A stretch of DNA of 64,000 nt from Babylonia areolata (GCF_041734735.1 NC_134883.1:17366747-17430746); one strand, 5' to 3'. Counted from the stretch's first letter, positions 1-11,899 are shown. Program-made: numbers and translations. The notes: generated by a model not told the origin, from the sequence alone.

Positions 1-30
1 AAAAGGGGGGGTTGGGGGGGGCGGGGGGGG

Positions 31-360
31 GGGGACACACAAACAAATAGTGAAACTCATCAGCAATGTCATTTGTGGAACATTTATCACAGATTCTTTC
101 ATTTCTGGGTAAATTGTCAAAACGCAGTCTATTAACAGGTAAATGATTATTAGTTGTTCTAAATTTAACTAACTCAATTACACAATTATTTGGTAACACT
201 GTAAAATAAGCATCTTGGCCAAAGTTTGGTTTAAACATCCTGTAATTGATAAACATAGTATCATTATCGACATGTTTATACCAATCTTGCAAAAACTTAT
301 CTGTTGGATAACGTTTCACCTTCTCTTTGAACCACCATTCAGAAACAACCCCCATTACAG
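31..360 (-). mobile_element. LINE ORF2 C-terminal fragment
   Basis: Read on the minus strand from about 360 down to 31 there is an uninterrupted frame of about 110 codons. It contains SEWWFKEKVKRYP, then LRFDNLPRNERICDKC and DEFHYLFVCP. The CxxC...H....C spacing is the zinc-binding tail found at the C-terminus of many non-LTR reverse transcriptases. The fragment is cut at its 3' side by a G-rich tract (1-34). Only the tail survives, so the clade cannot be set. It ends about 85 bp upstream of a host exon and is probably intronic in the SLC17-type gene. Confidence 0.6.
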
Positions 361-444
361 TAAGAAACAAAGGTGGGAAAGAAGGGAAGGAGGCAGCTGA
401 AGTTGTTTCATGATGAGAACGGAAGCCATCCCTTCTCTTCCCAG

Positions 445-555
445 GCATGGCGACGGTGGGGGCGTGCTGTGTGACGCTAAGTTTCGTGCAGGACTGGAGG
501 ACGGCCTTCGGTCTCCTCTCGGCTGGCTCTGCCATGCAAGGATTCGGTTCCGTGG
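445..555 (+). CDS. SLC17-type transporter exon (third from last)
   Basis: The exon follows a good polypyrimidine acceptor (cttctcttcccag, ending 444) and is followed by the donor GTAAGA at 556. It encodes MATVGACCVTLSFVQDWRTA and GLLSAGSAMQGFGSV, one transmembrane helix and the loop after it. It ends one base into a codon, and the next exon at 4844 starts with the two bases that complete it as glycine. The length between GF and SPQF across the junction equals that of SLC17 proteins. Confidence 0.72.
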
Positions 556-837
556 GTAAGATCGTCTTCGTAGCTGTTGTAGGCCTTCTCTGACACTGAA
601 GCAGTCACACCGTGATACGACCCCACCCCACCCCGACCCCACTCCCTTCACAGAGAGAGAGAACTCAGAACTCAGAACTCAGAACTCAAGGATTAAGATA
701 TTAGGCATGGCCCATTCTTCCAATCTGTCCTTGCTAATCTACATCAGTCACAATAACATATATATTCAATAGAAAGGGAAGAAAGAGAGAATAAGAAACA
801 AAACAGAAAGAGGTCCTGCAGAAGGAGTATGATAAAG

Positions 838-889
<52 letters not shown>

Positions 890-3800
890 GGGGGGGGGGG
901 AGAAATATGTCATCAGTGTCGACAACGGGATTACTAAAGCTACATTGTTGTAATCATCAAATCCACGTAGACAGTTATAATTGATACTAAAATTACTACT
1001 ACCATCACCAGTATCACTTATACTACAGCTGTTGTCACCACACTTGATGGAATGAAATGAATATGTTCATGCATGCACACAAATTAGAAGAAAATGAAAG
1101 AAATGCAAACAAGCAAACAAAACAAAGTAAATAGAAAGAAAATGGGACAGAATAAGAATAAGAGCAAAACAAGAACAAGGAGAAACAATAACAACGGATC
1201 CAATAAGTATAAATGCCCTCATTGTTACTGCCAACGGTCGCTTCTATATCCGAGTCATTTATGGTTGGAAGGGTAGAAGATATTTATGGAGATCTGACTT
1301 GGAAGTAGGTAGAGAACTGCTCGTTTGTATGTGTACAGGGAGTGAGTTCCATGGGGATGCACCTGAAAATGCAAAACTTGTTTTGAGCATATCAATGCAG
1401 GTGCGTGGTAAAATGTACTTGTTCGAGCCGTATCGGTATGAGGTTCGGGTAAGCAAATGTAGATATTGTGGTGCCAGGTTATTGTGCACTTTGTACAAAA
1501 GTCACGCTTTGTTGAATACTGTTTTTGCAACTGAAGGATGTTTAATCTGGCTTGTTTTTCAAAAGTTGGCAATGAAGGATCCGGTAAAATTATTTTGGCT
1601 GTTCTGTTGTGAAGGAAATTTAGCTTCTTAAGATGAACATTTGCAGCACAGCTCCATACTACAGAAGCGTAATTAATGTGAGAAAGACAGTGAGCGTGGA
1701 AGAACATTTTGCGAGCATCACTGTCTGTGTAAGGCTTGAGCTGATTAAGTATAAAAAATAAAAATAAAAATAAAAACAAAAGATTACGTACCAACCTTTT
1801 CCAGACAGAGTTGATGTGTGATTGCCATTTCGGTTCATCATCTATCATGACTCCCAAAACACGGTGCTCGTAGACTTGTTCTATGGAGTTGTCATCGACA
1901 TTCAAAGTGAGGACAAGTGGATTTTTTTTTATGCTTTTGTCTTGGTGCGAGAATCATACTCTTTGTTTTTGTTTGTTTTTGTTTTGTTTTCTTGTTGTTG
2001 TTGTTGGGGTTTTTTTGTTTGTTTGTTGTTGTTGTTGTTTTGTTGTTGTTTTTTTTGGTGGGGGGGAAGCGCCATAGAGGTGGACTTGCACCGTTTAGAA
2101 ACATCATTTATGCCCGTCTGAAAAGAATATTGAACTGAAACAACGCTGACAGCATTGCAATGAAGGGAAGTGTCATTTGCAAAAAGATCACACGAGACTC
2201 TTGGGTCTGATATAGCCAAAGGAAGGTCACTATAAATATGCAGAATAGAAGTGGTCCAAGAACGGATCCCTGAGGAACTCCACTTTGAATTGCTTCAGTG
2301 GAAGAAGCGTTACCACTGGTAAACACATGTTGTGTTCTGTCTGTAAGGAATGATTCGAAAAAGGACAGTGTGGTGGGGTCTGAGATACAATGACAATTTT
2401 TAAAGTAATATTTTGTCATCAACAAGATCAAAAGCTTTTTGTAGGTCAAGAAAAACAGCACCTACGATTTCACTATTGTTGATGCCAGACAACCATGAAT
2501 CACACAAACGCACTAATGCTGTTTGACACGAAAGGCGATGTCGGAAGCCCGACTACATAGGGTGGAAGAGTTTGTGCTTTTCAAGATATTGCATAAGATG
2601 TTTGTGAACGTGTCTTTCAAGTGGTTTCGATTATACTTTTCCGCGGATAGTGTTTGGTTAGATTTTGTTGACTCCGCCATATTTAAGAAATGAGTATTGA
2701 ATGTATCAGGCGACCAGGTGTAGTGTTTTGGAGATTTAACACGAGACTTGTAAGAATTTCATTAATTGCTTAGAATTTCATTAATTGCTTACCATAATGA
2801 GGAAGTAACTTTATTAGTATTTAAAATTTTGTTGAAGTATGCTTGTTTGGAAGCACGAATGAGATCTTTTACTTTGTTTCTTCGTTTTTTATAGTCTGCT
2901 TTCTTTTTTTCCTTCTCACGTTGTTTTTGGTTGTTGTTTTTTTAACAGACTCTGGAAGATGTTCTACATTTTCTTTCTCTAGTTGTTTAGTTTCACATAG
3001 AAGGTGATCGCGTTCCTTCATTGCTTTTGATATTTCCGGTGTGAGCCAGCCAGGAAGATTGAGAGATTCAACCCTTTTCATTCGAAAAGGCGCGTGTTTG
3101 TCTATCACAGAAATAAATATATCATAAAAGGTATCCAGAGCTTCGGTGGGGTCAGAGAGATCTGAGACATTATCAAAAGGTGCTGAGCTAAGATCATGGA
3201 AAAAAGCATTTTTATCAAAGTTCTTGAAAGACCTGTAGTACATAGTTGTATGGCCTTTGCAATGTAGTTTATGGGGTTTATATAGCCAGGTGCAGACAAT
3301 AACAGAATGGTCACTGATACTCTTGTCTAAAACATTTACATTGGATATCAAAGGTTCATTATTGGTGTATATGTGATCCAACAGGGTAGAGGAAGTGGAA
3401 GTAACTCTGGTTGGATTATTTACCAGTTGTTGTAACCCAGTAATGGTTGATTGTCAGGATGATTGGGGCTTTAATATGTCATACTTTAAGTCATCAAGCA
3501 ACAAGGTATTGCGGTTACAAGCGTTAACTTGATCCATCATGTGTACACAGTCATCAAGCCAGGTGTATGTCGATGCAGGGTTTCTGTACATATATCCAAG
3601 AAGAATGGGGGGTGACAGGATATTTTATTTCAATCCAGATGCACTCAATCATAGTGGTCTCTAGATCGGTTCTTCTTTTCACAAATTGGGATAAACTATT
3701 GTGTATACAGACTGCAAGTACAGTATCACCGTGGTTAACTGCATCCCGACGAATTATGTCGTGGCTGAGGTTCGACAGCATTTCATTTGTCATTCGGGAG

Positions 3801-6040
3801 TCAAGACGCGTTTCGCTCAGTCCGAACACGTGGAGGTTAGGGGGTCCATTCAAAAGTAAACATATATCAGGTATTTTATTATATAAATGGTAGACATTTA
3901 AGCGAGCTGTCTTCGTCACAATGGCTTGGTCAAAACGCGTGGTGTTTCCATTGAGTCTGACATTGTTGTCAGCGGAAGCCGAAGATCAGTTATGATAAGA
4001 AAAGAACACACCAAAACAACAAACAGTGGTACAATGAGAACTGCAGTGTACTTAAATAACACACTGGAAGGGAAGGCGAACTGTCTTTAAAACAGTGTTT
4101 CGGGTATGGGGTTTTTGTTTGTTTGTTTGTTTGGGTTTTTTGTTGTTGTTTTTCAGTGGTTTTTTTGTTTTTTTTTAAATCTTTGTGTACTGTGTGCTGT
4201 TAGCGTTGGCAGCAACTTTCACACAGCACATCAAATGACGCTGTATCGCATTTAGAGATGATAATTGTCAGGATTAGTAAAATGAATAACTAAATCAATA
4301 AGAATGATAAAGGAAATGGCAACTGAAGCACCGCACTTTAAGCTACCAAAAGAAAGAACCAAAACACGACACACACAACACAACCAAGGAACGATCCTGT
4401 TTGTGTGTGTGTGTGTGTGTGTGTGTTTTGTTTGTTTGTTTGTTTTTTTATGTACAACGAATAAGTCGTGAAGAAATCACAGATATGAACACGAGTGTTG
4501 TGGACACGTCCGACGGTCGTTGAGAGAGAGAGAGAGAGAGAATGATGGTCAACAACACGGCAAACAGAGCAGCAAATAATGGGAGCCGTCCTTATGACGC
4601 AAACATTAGACTTTCTTTATGAAAACTATAGCTCCACTCCTCCCCCCAAACCCCGCTCCAAAGCCATCCACCCTGTCAATGTTTTGTCACAGTAAGAGTT
4701 CGTCATCTTATTAAGACGAAAATCAGTGATGACGTTGACGAGTGACGCGTAATAACTGCAACGATGGCTAAAAAGTAGCAAGGTTTGAAAGTTATTCTAC
4801 ATAATAAAAACATCTTACACAATCATCTCTCTTCGCTGCTCAGGTTCCAGTCCTCTGATATCCGACATGTCGCCCCAGTTTACGGGACTGATCTTCGGAA
4901 TCGTGACGCTGGTGTCCGACGCAGTGGCGACGTTGTCATCAACGTTCATCTCCATGACTGCCGGAAAGTACCAGGTAGGATGTTCTGTTTTGGAGTCTTC
5001 ACTTGTTCGGGGAAAAGCGACCATACAGTTCTTCGAATCTGAGTGTTCCCGAATGACCTAGACTTGCTACAGTGGTGATACAATGTTGCGTTGGCTTAGT
5101 AGTAATACGTCCACTTAGGAAGCCAGAGAATCTGAGCGCATTGGCTCGATTCACACACTCGCCGGTATTTCCTCCTCCAACAGACCTTGAGTGGTGGTCT
5201 GGACGTTAGTCATTTGGGTGAGACCAAACAGCCAGATCCTGTGTGCAGCATGCACTCAGAGCGTGCAAAAGAACCCAAAATAAAAGGATTGGCCCTGACA
5301 AAATTCAGTGGAATATAACAACTTTGACAGGAAAACAAATATATTTACAGGCAGCCTAAAATTAAGTAAAATAAAATAAAAACAATGGTGCCGCTTTCAC
5401 TGTAGCAACGCGCTCTCTCTGGGTAGAGCAGTCCTATTTTCACACAGAGAAATAAGTTGTGACAAAAGTTCTACAATATAATAGAACAGAGGACATGAAG
5501 GGGGCGGGACGGGAAGCAGACAGAATCTGTCAGAGAAACAGAAGCCAGTAGTCAGTCACTTCAGGATGCAGAATTAGCATACCGTTGATATTACTGGTGC
5601 AATTCTTCTTCTTCCTCTTCCTCCCCCTCCTCCTTGTCTTAAGCGACCACAATCATCCTTGTTATTATTCTGCCACTCAAAAAGGGGCAGTCTGGCCTTT
5701 CAAAAATTGTGAAAACGAATGTTAATTTGGACGCGTTGTTGACATTATATTTTTTTGTTTCAACGACTTGTTTCAGAGTCTGGGATCGTGGCAGACGGTT
5801 TACCTGATGGCGGGCGTGATGAACTTTGCGGGCTGTGTCCTCTTTGGGATCTTGGCAGACGCCACACTCCAGCCGTGGGCGGAAGGGACACAACGCAAAG
5901 TGATCAACACTACAGACGACACATCAATGGAGAACAGCGCTCTGATTCCCAAGCAGAATGGGCTGACAGTTCAGCGACTTCTCTCCTGGCTGCATACAGG
6001 AAATCAGAAGAAAATTTTCTGGAGGAAAACCACCCCATAG
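445..6040 (+). CDS. SLC17-type anion transporter, last three exons (gene 5' part lies outside the window)
   Basis: Three exons, 445-555, 4844-4974 and 5777-6040, join in one frame (phases 1, then 0) and end at TGA/TAA-type stop at 6038-6040. The joined product is about 167 residues and is the C-terminal end of a major-facilitator protein. It contains DWRTAFGLLSAG, GFGSVG, DMSPQFTGLIFGIV and then GSWQTVYLMAGVMNFAGC followed by LQPWA. This order (GF.YSG-16 residues-SP.F.G..MGI, then W..VF...G, then QPWA) is the hallmark of the last four membrane helices of SLC17 carriers, which move phosphate, sialic acid, glutamate or nucleotides with sodium or protons across plasma, lysosomal or vesicle membranes. 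The cytosolic tail carries an acidic/serine stretch and ends WRKTTP. The substrate cannot be told from this part. A LINE sits antisense in the 4.3-kb intron and a SINE in the 0.8-kb intron. Confidence 0.8.
842..888. repeat. (CA)n microsatellite
   Basis: About 23 CA units are followed by a 12-base G run (889-900). It lies in the large SLC17-type intron. Confidence 0.95.
1255..3960 (-). mobile_element. degraded non-LTR retrotransposon (LINE; endonuclease plus reverse transcriptase)
   Basis: On the minus strand, from 3919 downward, is an apurinic-type endonuclease start (LNVYHLYNKI, VFGLSETRLD). The endonuclease end with DKSISDHSVIVCTW follows at 3381-3200, and then a linker and reverse transcriptase pieces: [29 protein letters not shown] (2461-2230) and YEHRVLGVMIDDEPKWQSHI down to the C-terminus at 1255. 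The order fits a Jockey/CR1-superfamily element about 2.7 kb long. Several frame breaks are present. Low-complexity blocks interrupt the reverse transcriptase: a (TTG)n-rich stretch at 1980-2060 and an (AAAATA)n stretch at 1755-1780. It lies antisense in the SLC17-type intron. Confidence 0.82.
3961..4843. other. intron sequence with simple repeats
   Basis: No coding signal is visible. It holds T/G-rich tracts (4105-4170), (GT)n at 4398-4426 followed by (TTTG)n, and (GA)n at 4524-4541. Confidence 0.6.
4844..4974 (+). CDS. SLC17-type transporter exon (penultimate)
   Basis: The acceptor is ctcttcgctgctcag (ending 4843) and the donor GTAGGA at 4975. It encodes SSPLISDMSPQFTGLIFGIV followed by TLVSDAVATLSSTFISMTAG, matching the SP.F.GtlmGi helix of the SLC17 family. 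The exon ends in phase 0. Confidence 0.8.
5085..5490 (+). mobile_element. tRNA-derived SINE, form with the 'GCGCTCTC...GAAAT' tail
   Basis: The copy begins with a degraded tRNA-like head (A-box-like tagtagtaatacg, then ctcgattcac near the B-box position). A middle module follows (gagtggtggtctggac, gtgtgcagcatgcactcaga) and then a tail with gtagcaacgcgctctctctg and cacagagaaataagttgtga. The same order of modules recurs at 60280-60690. It lies in the last SLC17-type intron. Confidence 0.7.
5777..6040 (+). CDS. SLC17-type transporter terminal exon
   Basis: The acceptor is caacgacttgtttcag (ending 5776). The frame reads SLGSWQTVYLMAGVMNFAGC, then VLFGILADATLQPWAEGTQ and a hydrophilic tail of about 45 residues before the stop at 6038-6040. 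The last transmembrane helix and the QPWA motif are in the usual family place. Confidence 0.82.
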   Translation, partial: SLGSWQTVYLMAGVMNFAGCVLFGILADATLQPWAEGTQRKVINTTDDTSMENSALIPKQNGLTVQRLLSWLHTGNQKKIFWRKTTP

Positions 6041-6665
6041 CCGGCTCACTTTTGACAGAAGAAATGTGCAGCATTTATGGGTAAAAAATCCTCTCAGTGT
6101 TTCATGAAAAGGGCCAGAAATACCCTGTGCACACTCATCAGATATGCGAGAATGTACCACACGCAAATGCACAAAGGAAACGTGTAGAGCCTTCGCGACA
6201 CAATGGTGTAAAACGTCGGCAATTTGCTTTTGAGATTTCCGTACTCACCGTAACTGACATTAAGCTGATTTAGGTGGACGTATTATGTGTGTGTAAAAAT
6301 AATTCGTTATTATCATTATCAGTGAGAACCCCACCCCACCCAGTGCCAACTCTTTTTTCTTTTTTCCTTCATTTTGCTTGTTTAATTTCACGTACTGCTA
6401 GCCCATATGCCCCTGTAATATCTTTTTATCTGTAGCATTTGGCCATTTCAGCTTTTGCAGCAGCCCTAAAAATAATCCAAGCACACTCCATGAAAGAATG
6501 TAAACAATCATCCCTTTCCCATGCATTGCCTCTGCCTCTTTGCCGGCTTTCTCCTTGTATACTTCGACCACTAACGGCACCTCGATTTACTCTTGACTCT
6601 CTTTGTGTGTAGACTTCTCTGTTCTGTAGCCCATAGCTGAATAGAATAAAGTGTTTAAAAAGTCC
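6041..6665 (+). terminator. 3' UTR and polyadenylation region of the SLC17-type gene
   Basis: There is non-coding sequence after the stop, with an AATAAA signal at 6645-6650. This is the first canonical signal downstream on the + strand, so the transcript probably ends near 6665. Confidence 0.5.
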
Positions 6666-6707
6666 AACCAGTGTTCTCTCTGGGTGTAATGAACGAAACT
6701 TGCTACA

Positions 6708-7090
6708 ATGTTATCATCATTACACGGAGGAAACAGTAGGATTCAGAGGGACCTGTCATCCTGGGACTGCCCAGCAGCATACACTGCCGCTGATTACAGT
6801 TCACTGTACAGTCAAGACAGCATGTTAGCTCAACACAGACTTCTGACTATCACTAACTCAGACTTCTTGAAACAGCGGCTGTATCCAGCCAGATCTGAAG
6901 GTACTGGAAACTTTGATGGAGAGCTCCACATCACGCTCCAAGAAAACTCCCAGCAAGTGGTGCGGCCTCTACGGAAATACCCCATTAATCTTTTGGGTGA
7001 AATCCAGGCAGAGCTGAGCAAGATGAAGCAGGAAGACGCCACCAGTCCAGTGACTGAACCAACAGACTGTCAGTGGGTGAACACTGACAG
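6708..7090 (+). mobile_element. Gypsy-like LTR retrotransposon fossil (pol fragment)
   Basis: The translated frame contains a stretch resembling the start of the reverse transcriptase of Gypsy elements: a G.F.G.-type segment, then VVRPLRKYPINLL, a helix with AELSKMK and a PVTEPTD motif. Only this small part of pol is present, without LTRs, gag, protease, RNase H or integrase that I can see. It is a broken fragment, probably old, just downstream of the SLC17-type gene. Confidence 0.55.
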
Positions 7091-7195
7091 CCTTCAGCAG
7101 TCCAGTGATGGTCCACGTGTCTGCCTCGACGCAACATCACTACCAGTTACTGACTCGACATTCCCATTCTGGTGCACTGTGCATGACATGCTGTG

Positions 7196-7655
<460 letters not shown>

Positions 7656-7659
7656 AGTG

Positions 7660-8420
7660 CTGGATATCCGTTGTGCATAACACACGATAAACAGCGAAAG
7701 TTGACCATGCAACCACTGTCACCCCCAAATGAATGTGTAGGGTCATGCAATGTGAGAGAGATCTTGGTGTCATTGTTGACTGATCTCTCTTTTGATGTTC
7801 ATATTAATGAAACCATAAAAAGGCCAATAGATTGACTGGACTGTTTGTTGGGAATATAGAGTGTAGAAATAAGAACAATATGGTGCCATTATTCAGGTCA
7901 TTAGTCAGGCCAGTCTTGGAATATGTGAATGTTGTTTGGAATACGGGCTTACGCCGCTTAGTGAAACATGTAGACAGTATTGAAAATATTCAACGAAGAT
8001 TTACTAAAAGAGTTATTGGCTTTGCTGATATGGACTATGAAAATAGACTGCAAACACTTCAGTTACCTTGTTCAGAGTATAGAAGACTGCGTGATTATCC
8101 AATAGAGATGTATAAAATGACTCATGGATTATATGACAGTAGAACGATACATTCTTTGTTTATATTGAATGAGAACACTGTTACAAAAAGCCATTCCTAC
8201 AAACTGTTAAAAGTGTCAGTTAAAACTTTCAGATTAGCACTTTTTTTTCTTCTTTTTTTTTTTTTTAACAGAGTAACCAATGTTTGGAACAATTTGCCAC
8301 AAGATGTTGTTTCCGCAAGAAAGTGAATACTTTTTTCAATTATCTTGACAGGCACTTACAGAATTTTAAATACATAACTCACCTGGATATTTTGTGATTT
8401 ATGAACTCACAAGCAATGCG
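7660..8420 (+). mobile_element. LINE 3' fragment (reverse transcriptase C-terminal region)
   Basis: Two adjoining frames encode EILVSLLTDLSFDVHINETI (7760-7835) and then LFRSLVRPVLEYVNVVW, SIENIQRRFTKRVIGF, LPCSEYRRLRDYPIEMYKMT and VTNVWNNLPQDVV. This is the C-terminal part of a CR1/Rex-like LINE reverse transcriptase. A T-rich expansion (8240-8267) interrupts the frame. It is truncated at the 5' end and shows at least two frame breaks. The 3' flank to about 8500 may be its untranslated tail. Confidence 0.8.
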
Positions 8421-9153
8421 CACTCAATGTTGGACAATGATTACATGTGGGGATTCTCTTTTTCTTCCCACTTCAAGCGGGCAGCCCTACACGCCTTGAT
8501 ATCGATATGAAATGAATTTGTAGCATATCCGAATGTTAATCATCTGACGACAAACCCTGCTCCCGAATCCACAGTACATGTCAGTAACGTCCCCTTAATG
8601 GGATGGGAGTTAGGCCCCCTTGGCTTACTAACCGCTGTATTAGAACAATGACATGTGTTAATCTTGACACTGCATCCTGTACATATTCATTTGTAATTGC
8701 AGGATCATGTTTTTAAATGTCTTTTTCTCTCCTGTATATATCAACCAATTCTACTGTTACTGGCAAATGGGTGCTAATATAACAAATTATTGTGTATTTT
8801 ATTTTGTTACACCATGTCCTTGTTACTGCTATGCTCCAACTAACCCCTCAGTTCCCAGTTCACTAGGCTCAACTAGTCAGATACAGAACCGTATTGTAAA
8901 TCTAAGTTGTGATCTGTGCATTTGTCTATGGAGTATTGCTTTCGCTATTCTTGTTGCATTGTATCAGACTGATGATTACATTTGGCCTTTTATTTTATTT
9001 CTTTTTTTCCCCCATTTGTATTATCCCCCCTTTTGTTTCTTCTTTTTAAGTTATCTTCGCTCTTCCTCTGTGGCCGTCATCCTGTCATTGTCATGTTTCC
9101 TTGTTTCTCTATGACTCAAAAGAGTTAATGGGGAAAAAAAACAACTCTGAAAC
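8421..9153. other. non-coding stretch, nothing recognised
   Basis: It is AT-rich with no convincing exon. A frame at 8707-9114 is hydrophobic and low in complexity. Part of this may be LINE 3' untranslated sequence. Confidence 0.4.
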
Positions 9154-9398
9154 TTAACCCTTTCACCGCCAGTCAATTTAAAGTACAAAATTCCCTTGTA
9201 GTATAAACACAGAAAAGACAGTGGCTAAGAATAGCTGAGAATTCCCACCGCGATGTACAGTAAATATGGCCTATCGTACCACCGAACATTAAGAGCTGTA
9301 GGTTCATGGATAACAGACCAATGAATGGCCACCTTTCAATGACATGGGTCCACTACCACGCCTGTGCATAAATGCGAGCTTGGCGGTGAAAGGGTTAA
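9154..9398. mobile_element. piggyBac-like MITE with TTAA target duplication
   Basis: Perfect 14-bp terminal inverted repeats CCCTTTCACCGCCA (9158-9171 and, inverted, 9381-9394) enclose 237 bp with no coding capacity. Both ends are flanked directly by TTAA (9154-9157 and 9395-9398). TTAA target duplications and CCC-starting inverted repeats are the defining marks of the piggyBac superfamily, so this is a non-autonomous piggyBac derivative. The perfect ends suggest a fairly recent insertion or lasting conservation of the ends. Confidence 0.85.
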
Positions 9399-9879
9399 AC
9401 TCTGACTCTATGGACGCTTCTTTGAAACTGACGAAGTCAGATCTACGTTTGTGATCCACTCTATACACCGAGATACACGGAACATAATACACAATGCATG
9501 TGTACAAGTTGCGCTCCTGAAAGGTGAATTGCGAGTTTATGGCCTCAAGCGGTGTGCTGTGTAACGTACAACAATATAACCACTCACACAAACTCAATCA
9601 ACCAGCGAACATTTTATTCTGTCATGTTCAGTATCACTTCCTCAGCGGTACTTAGTAGCATCTAAAGTCAGTTTGTATTGCATATAAGCTGTTCACACCC
9701 CGCACGGCCCCCACCCCAGCCCTAAAATGGCCCATTCGCGGTCGCGGAATGGTTCCTTCCTTCCTTCCTACATTCCTTCCTTCCTCTTCCGTTTAGTGAC
9801 CAGTTGAACTTGACAGAATCAGTGTGTGGGCCTTCTTGCCTTTACACGGTCCATACGCTCCTACTGTTACTGTGGCATG
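9399..9879. other. non-coding, with a (TTCC)n tract
   Basis: A degenerate TTCC repeat lies near 9752-9788. No gene is seen. Confidence 0.5.
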
Positions 9880-11870
9880 CGTGGGTAGTATGATGCCTAC
9901 AAACTAACAAAGACAAACTGAATTGTAGACAGTTGAACTGCCCTTCCAAAGAGCGTCGAGCCTGCTTTTGAACCTATTAACTGATGGGGCTGTGACCACT
10001 TCTTCAGGTAGAATGTTCCAGGTGTTCACAACTCTCTGGGAGAAGCACCAGCTGCGTACTGCAAGCCTGCATCTACCCTTGGCCAGTTTCAGGGAGTGAC
10101 CCCTGGTGTTCCGACTGGTGTTTTGCTCGAGGCGAGGTCTTTCCGTATCGTACAAACCATGTAAGTACTTATAGACATTGATCATGTCACCTCGTTTCCT
10201 TCGGTGCTCTAAGCTTGGTATCTGCAGGTAGGCCAGTCTTTCATTATATGATTTATCTTTGATGCAGGCCAACAGCTTAGTGGCTCTACGCTGGACATCC
10301 TCGACTTCAGTGCACAATGTCTTGTAATGGGGCTGCCATACCGAATGTCCATATTCCAGAATCGGTCACACGAGGCTTTTATACAGCTGAATGAAAAGAT
10401 CTGGGCTTAAGAAATCGAACGGTAGGCCAGTCTTTCATTATATGATTTATCTTTGATGCAGGCCAACAGCTTAGTGGCTCTACGCTGGACATCCTCGACT
10501 TCAGTGCACAATGTCTTGTAATGGGGCTGCCATACCGAATGTCCATATTCCAGAATCGGTCACACGAGGCTTTTATACAGCTGAATGAAAAGATCTGGGC
10601 TTAGGAAATCGAACGGTAGGCCGTCTTTCATTATATGATTTATCTTTGATGCAGGCCAACAGCTTAGTGGCTCTACGCTGGACATCCTCGACTTCAGTGC
10701 ACAATGTCTTGTAATGGGACTGCCATACCGAATGTCCATATTCCAGAATCGGTCACACGAGGCTTTTATACAGCTGAATGAAAAGATCTGGGCTTAGGAA
10801 ATCGAACGTTCGTCGAATGATTCCCACCACTTGGTTAGCCCTTCTTCTTGTTTTCCTGACGTGTTCTTTGAAACAGAGGTCCTTGTCAATGAAGGCGCTC
10901 AGGTCTTTTTCAACTGTGCTCTCCTGTAGCTGGACCTTGAACTCCTCCGCATCCCTAGTCCCTACCATATGGTACACTGCCTCAGATTTCTTGTTCCCTG
11001 GTTTCAGGAAATGGCATTTATCTGGATGGAAAAGCAAAAGCCATTTGTCTGACCATTTCTGTAGACTGTTAAGGTCATCCTGCAGTGCCTCTATTGCCTC
11101 AGTTGTGTCGCTACAATTATAGACCTTAGTGTCATCAGCAAACATCCGCACTGACCATCTACACACTGTTGGGAGGTCATTTATATACAGCGCAAACATG
11201 GTTGGCCCGAGGATCGATCCTTGTGGAATACCACTTGTGACCCTAGCCTGTTGAGAACACTGAGTACATCCGTTGATCACTACACTCTGGGTTCTGTTTG
11301 TCAAAAAGGATTGGATCCAGCCAAGTACCCTGCCTTGTATACCTTGTGCTGAAACCTTAGAGAGAAGACGTCTGTGTGGAACTGAATCAAACGCGTTCAT
11401 GAAGTCTGTGTAGATTACATCTACGCTACCGCCTGCATCTATAGACTCAGTCCAAGCATCAAGAACACCCAGTAACTGGGTGATGCACGAGCGCCCCTTG
11501 ACAAATCCGTGCTGCTCCTTGCATAACAGGTTATTCATCTCCAGATCCTTGCCCGCACGATGTTTTCCATCACTTTGCACATAATGCAAGCAAGACTCAC
11601 AGGGCGATGGTTTCCAGATGTCAGGCGACTGCCTTTCTTAAATATGGGTGTAACATTGGCCTTTTTTCAATCTTCTGGTATCTCGCACGTTTTCAAGGAT
11701 AGCTGGAAGAGAATGGTAACTGGTTTCGCCAGGATATCTGATGATTTTGCCAGTATCAGCGGACTATTTCCATCCGGTCCAGCAGCCTAAAAGGTTTTCA
11801 GGTTCCTGAATAGCTTCTCCACAATCACATCCCATATTGATTATTCTGACACAACTGATGTGGGGATCAG
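9880..11870 (-). mobile_element. LINE (CR1/Rex-like), reverse transcriptase with internal triplication
   Basis: Minus strand, reading from 11870 down: an N-terminal piece AAGPDGNSPLILA and TPIFKKGSRLTSGNHRPVSL (11800-11600), then a long frame 11589-10753 with EQHGFVKGRSCITQLL, SGIPQGSILGPTMFALYIND and the catalytic MFADDT. The C-terminal part is at 10317-9904 (VEDVQRRATKLLACI, LEHRRKRGDMINVYKYLHGL, VVNTWNILPEEVV). Between them a 194-bp block occurs three times in tandem (10227-10420, 10421-10614, 10615-10807). The arginine before PILEYGH is a TGA, consistent with CpG decay of CGA. There is no endonuclease part, so it is 5' truncated and inactive. Confidence 0.88.
10227..10807 (-). repeat. 194-bp tandem triplication inside the LINE
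   Basis: Three head-to-tail copies differ at only a few bases. The third copy is 193 bp (CCGTC in place of CCAGTC at its start). The unit covers the stretch encoding LSPDLFIQLYKSLV through VEDVQRRATKLL. The near-identity points to a recent event, later than the element's insertion. Confidence 0.95.
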
Positions 11871-11899
11871 CAGGAAAAGGCACTAACTTAAAAATAAAA

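Noticed and set aside
8707-9114. 135-codon hydrophobic frame as a membrane protein
   Set aside because: Low-complexity T-rich DNA downstream of a LINE; hydrophobicity follows from base composition.
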